The notes under the pieces are model-generated. The model made no database searches. It saw nothing but the letters and a program-made list of their open reading frames with translations, and had not been told where the DNA came from. From the NCBI GenBank assembly GCA_003557445.1, contig PWOK01000110.1, positions 1 to 8,159 of the forward strand: a stretch of DNA of 8,159 nucleotides, read 5' to 3'. Position 1 is the stretch's first letter, and each line of letters opens with the position of its first letter. The position numbers and the translations under genes are program-made. The stretch comes from Halanaerobiaceae bacterium (GTDB lineage: Bacteria; Bacillota_F; Halanaerobiia; Halanaerobiales; CSSED10-376). Positions 6,086 to 8,159 of the stretch are shown in pieces.

Positions 6086-6752
6086 TAACTGTTCCTATTA
6101 GGGCTCCTATAATTACTTCAATCACATTATGAACTCTGCTTCTAACCCTGCTCCAGGCAACAATCATTGCCATGGTAAAAACCAGTGAACTTAAAAAAAT
6201 ATTTTTTGTTAAAAAAATTATCATTGTCATAATTGAAAAAGCTAAAGCACTATGACCGCTGGGCATACCACCCTCTAAAGGTGTACCTCTTTTATTCCAG
6301 GCCTTTAATGAAATAATAATAATAAATAATAAGGACAGGGTAATAAAAATCAGATGATAGGGTTGGTGTCTGATCATATTTAATCTTTCTAAAGAAAAAT
6401 CAGAAAGCCTGTCCATAAAAATTAAATATCCCACTAAAAATGCATTTATTGCAGAGAGTATAACAGCACCAGCAGCAATATTTTTAGCAATTTTAGCCTT
6501 AAAACTGTATTCACCGGCAATCATATTTACAATAACCTCTATTGAGGTATTAATCATCTCCATTGCAATTACAAAACAAATAGCAAACACTAAAATTAAT
6601 AATTCTATTTTAGTAATCTCCAGGAATAAGCTTCCCAGTAGAACAAGGGAAGCAAGAATAAAATGTATTTTCATATTTCTCTGTGTTTTTAAAACATGGA
6701 CAATACCTTCCAGTGCATAATTTAAACTTTCCTGAAAATTATAATTCTTCAA
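6057..6752 (-). CDS. dgkA: Diacylglycerol/undecaprenol kinase fused to a PAP2 phosphatase
   Basis: A 231-residue integral membrane fusion. The N-terminal half (about 1-115) is a small prokaryotic DgkA-type lipid kinase: TQRNMKIH (23-30), the catalytic-region EMINTSIE (65-72) with Glu65, Asn68 and Glu72, and AKNIAAGAV (89-97). In Gram-positives this family phosphorylates mainly undecaprenol. The position usually Asp after the lysine is Asn91, and the Asp after the INT helix is Asn76. The C-terminal half (about 132-231) is a PAP2 acid phosphatase: upstream lysines with KRGTPLEGG (154-162), PSGHS (164-168), and SR (201-202) with His208 and an acidic residue (Glu212). The fusion thus pairs a kinase with a phosphatase of polyprenyl or diacylglycerol phosphates. 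The start must be TTG at 6752-6750: an in-frame stop (6761-6759) lies just upstream, the next in-frame ATG is codon 27 inside the kinase domain, and GGGTGA lies 6 nt before. ybeY ends 2 nt upstream. Confidence 0.93.
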   Translation of the reverse strand: MKNYNFQESLNYALEGIVHVLKTQRNMKIHFILASLVLLGSLFLEITKIELLILVFAICFVIAMEMINTSIEVIVNMIAGEYSFKAKIAKNIAAGAVILSAINAFLVGYLIFMDRLSDFSLERLNMIRHQPYHLIFITLSLLFIIIISLKAWNKRGTPLEGGMPSGHSALAFSIMTMIIFLTKNIFLSSLVFTMAMIVAWSRVRSRVHNVIEVIIGALIGTVITAIIFLLL

Positions 6753-6754
6753 TG

Positions 6755-7198
6755 CTATTCACCCTGATTCCTGTTAATATCAAATTTGCTCAAAATTCTT
6801 TTTTCTTTCTGTCGCATTTGTTTTTTTTCTCCCTCTGTTTTATGATCATAACCAAACAAATGAAGAATTCCATGTGTTACCAGATAACACATCTCTCTTT
6901 TAAGTGAGTGACCAAATTCTTCTGCCTGTTTTTTTGCAGTTTCAACTGATATCACAATATCACCCAGCATTTGATCATCAATCGGAAAAGAAAGGACATC
7001 TGTAAATTCATCAAAATCCCTATACTTACTATTAAGTGATTTTATTTCCCGGTCATCAACCAGTGCTATACTTATTTCAGCATTATTATAACCTTCAATT
7101 CTGGCTGCTTCTTTGGCTAATTTTTCAAAATCATCATTAAAATTATCAATATTAATTTCACTATTTTTCAATCTGTTTTTAATTTTAACTTTGATCAT
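6755..7198 (-). CDS. ybeY: Endoribonuclease YbeY, 16S rRNA maturation factor
   Basis: YbeY is a zinc-dependent single-strand endoribonuclease needed for 16S rRNA 3'-end processing and 70S quality control. From the ATG at 7198-7196 the protein is 147 residues, normal for the family. The diagnostic metal motif H-G-x-L-H-x3-Y-D-H is present as HGILHLFGYDH (109-119), with the three zinc-ligand histidines at 109, 113 and 119. The preceding FTDVLSFP (65-72) and LGDIVIS (78-84) are also family signatures. An ATG at 7222-7220 would give 155 residues, but it has no SD. The one at 7207-7205 overlaps the SD itself, whereas 7198 has AAGGA at 8 nt. The gene overlaps the end of pgpH by 14 nt and ends 2 nt before the dgk-PAP2 start. 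It is functionally matched with era downstream, since both act on 16S rRNA. Confidence 0.95.
   Translation of the reverse strand: MIKVKIKNRLKNSEINIDNFNDDFEKLAKEAARIEGYNNAEISIALVDDREIKSLNSKYRDFDEFTDVLSFPIDDQMLGDIVISVETAKKQAEEFGHSLKREMCYLVTHGILHLFGYDHKTEGEKKQMRQKEKRILSKFDINRNQGE
6759..6765 (-). promoter_or_regulatory. Ribosome binding site deciding the TTG start of the dgk-PAP2 gene
   Basis: AGGGTGA on the minus strand lies 6 nt before TTG at 6752-6750. An in-frame TGA at 6761-6759 rules out any longer reading, so this SD-TTG pair is the only start that keeps the full kinase domain. Confidence 0.75.
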
Positions 7199-8159
7199 TA
7201 TTATCATCCTTTTTTGCTTCATTTAAAAGATTTTCAGGGTACTCAACCCTCTGATGGTAAATCCCTGTTAATACTTTAACAAAACTGTTTCCAATAATAT
7301 CAAGGTCTTTTAAGGTTAAATCAGATTCATCCAGTTGATTATTTATTAATCTATCTTTTATTAAATCTTTAACCATAACTTCAATCCTGTTATGATCACT
7401 TTTATCAAACTGTTTTGAACGCAAAGCAGCTTCAACTATATCTGCAAGCATTATTATTGCAGCTTCTTTACTCTGTGGTTTGGGGCCATCATAAACAAAT
7501 TTTGCTTCTTCAATTTTATCATTTTGATTATTTTTAGATATAGCCTGATTATAGAAATATCTGATCAAATTTGTACCATGATGCTGTTTGATTATATCTA
7601 TAACCGGATCAGGTAAACTGTGTTTTCGGGCCAGTTCTATTCCATCTTTTACATGTGATTTAATTATGAGAGCACTTAAATTGGGAGAAATATTATCATG
7701 TGGATTCTTACCACCAAATTGATTATCAGTGAAAAAATATGGTCTTTTTAATTTACCTATGTCATGATAATAGGCAGCCACCCTGGTCAATAAAGAATCT
7801 GCCCCAATATTATCAGCAGCTGTTTCTGCTAAATTACCCACTATAACACTATGATGGTAGCTTCCTGGAGCTTCAACCAGTAATTTTTTTAATAGGGGAT
7901 GACTGGCATTGGATAATTCCAGTAATTTAATTGATGAAGTTAAACCAAACATATTTTCCAGTAAAGGTAAAAGCCCATTGGCCAGAACCCCTACAAGAAA
8001 ACCATTTAAAATGGCTATAGTTATTGGTTTTACAAAATTTCTCCATTCAGGACCATTATCCAGTAAAGTAAATCCTATTACCATTACCACCATTGCCGCA
8101 CTAACATTAAACCCTGCTTTAACAAGGTCACTTCTCTGGCTTAACTTTGATACACTAAA
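7185..8159 (-). CDS. pgpH: PgpH/YqfF-type 7TM-HD phosphohydrolase (c-di-AMP phosphodiesterase family), N-terminus beyond the window
   Basis: Members of this family (PgpH in Listeria, YqfF in B. subtilis) are membrane proteins whose cytosolic HD domain hydrolyses c-di-AMP to pApA. The frame is open from the right edge to TAA at 7187-7185, showing 324 residues. An ATG at 8093 is internal: 22 further codons upstream read LSQRSDLVKAGFNVSAA and so continue the protein. Typical full proteins exceed 700 residues, so most of the extracellular and membrane part is missing. Visible are two hydrophobic segments (about 18-33 and 45-70) and then the HD domain: His102-His103 (SYHHSV), His132-Asp133 (HDIGK), His169 (KSHVKDG), His193-His194 (QHHGT) and Asp240 (LADIVEA), all expected metal ligands in order. 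A short Asn/Asp-rich tail ends the protein. The gene lies upstream of ybeY as in B. subtilis, and phoH would be expected further upstream. Confidence 0.93.
   Translation of the reverse strand, partial: FSVSKLSQRSDLVKAGFNVSAAMVVMVIGFTLLDNGPEWRNFVKPITIAILNGFLVGVLANGLLPLLENMFGLTSSIKLLELSNASHPLLKKLLVEAPGSYHHSVIVGNLAETAADNIGADSLLTRVAAYYHDIGKLKRPYFFTDNQFGGKNPHDNISPNLSALIIKSHVKDGIELARKHSLPDPVIDIIKQHHGTNLIRYFYNQAISKNNQNDKIEEAKFVYDGPKPQSKEAAIIMLADIVEAALRSKQFDKSDHNRIEVMVKDLIKDRLINNQLDESDLTLKDLDIIGNSFVKVLTGIYHQRVEYPENLLNEAKKDDNNDQS
7207..7211 (-). promoter_or_regulatory. Ribosome binding site deciding the ybeY start
   Basis: AAGGA within an A-rich run lies 8 nt before the ATG at 7198-7196. It sits inside the pgpH coding end. 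It favours the 147-residue YbeY over the longer form starting at 7222. Confidence 0.7.

Noticed and set aside
6308..6333. ATT/AAT trinucleotide-like repeat in the dgk-PAP2 gene
   Set aside because: It encodes a run of isoleucines inside a transmembrane helix, so low-complexity coding composition explains it.
930..6907. Several short plus-strand open frames (for example 930-1148, 1849-2046, 2240-2425, 4822-5013, 5388-5606, 6683-6907)
   Set aside because: Each lies antisense inside a well-supported conserved gene, and none shows a recognisable domain or a good ribosome site.

Overview
The window is AT-rich (roughly 30% G+C by eye, not computed) and densely coded. Every gene I can support is on the minus strand, so transcription runs from the right end to the left. 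Protein sequences, strong Shine-Dalgarno (SD) sites, TTG start use and gene order point to a low-G+C Gram-positive-type anaerobe. Halanaerobiales or a close clostridial relative is my best guess, by inference only. The backbone is the widespread Firmicutes block yqfF/pgpH - ybeY - dgkA - cdd - era - recO, known from B. subtilis and many Clostridia.

In transcription order: an HD-domain (c-di-AMP phosphodiesterase type) membrane protein entering at the right edge (8159-7185); ybeY rRNA endonuclease (7198-6755); a fused diacylglycerol/undecaprenol kinase-PAP2 phosphatase with a TTG start (6752-6057); a CorC/CNNM-type membrane transporter with a CBS pair (6019-4715); a DUF881 membrane-anchored coiled-coil protein (4692-3691); a DUF3048/YerB-like exported protein (3691-2639); cytidine deaminase cdd (2634-2224); era GTPase (2237-1353); a DeoC-family protein (1237-554); and recO, cut by the left edge (553-1). 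Gaps are 0-37 nt or overlaps, except for 115 nt before the deoC-like gene. I see no intrinsic terminator, so one long operon with possible internal promoters is the simplest reading.

The genes mix RNA and ribosome maturation (ybeY, era), nucleoside salvage (cdd), DNA repair (recO), second-messenger turnover (pgpH), lipid-carrier phosphorylation (dgk-PAP2) and envelope or ion functions (corC, DUF881, DUF3048). Two departures from the classical order stand out. A three-gene envelope cassette lies between dgk and cdd, and a deoC-like gene lies between era and recO.

The most interesting signal is the DeoC-family protein. It keeps the fold signatures, Asp94 and Lys191, but has Gln162 where the Schiff-base lysine should be. 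Several phosphate-binding positions are also changed. It is unlikely to be an ordinary deoxyribose-phosphate aldolase. I found no CRISPR, mobile element, tRNA or rRNA.
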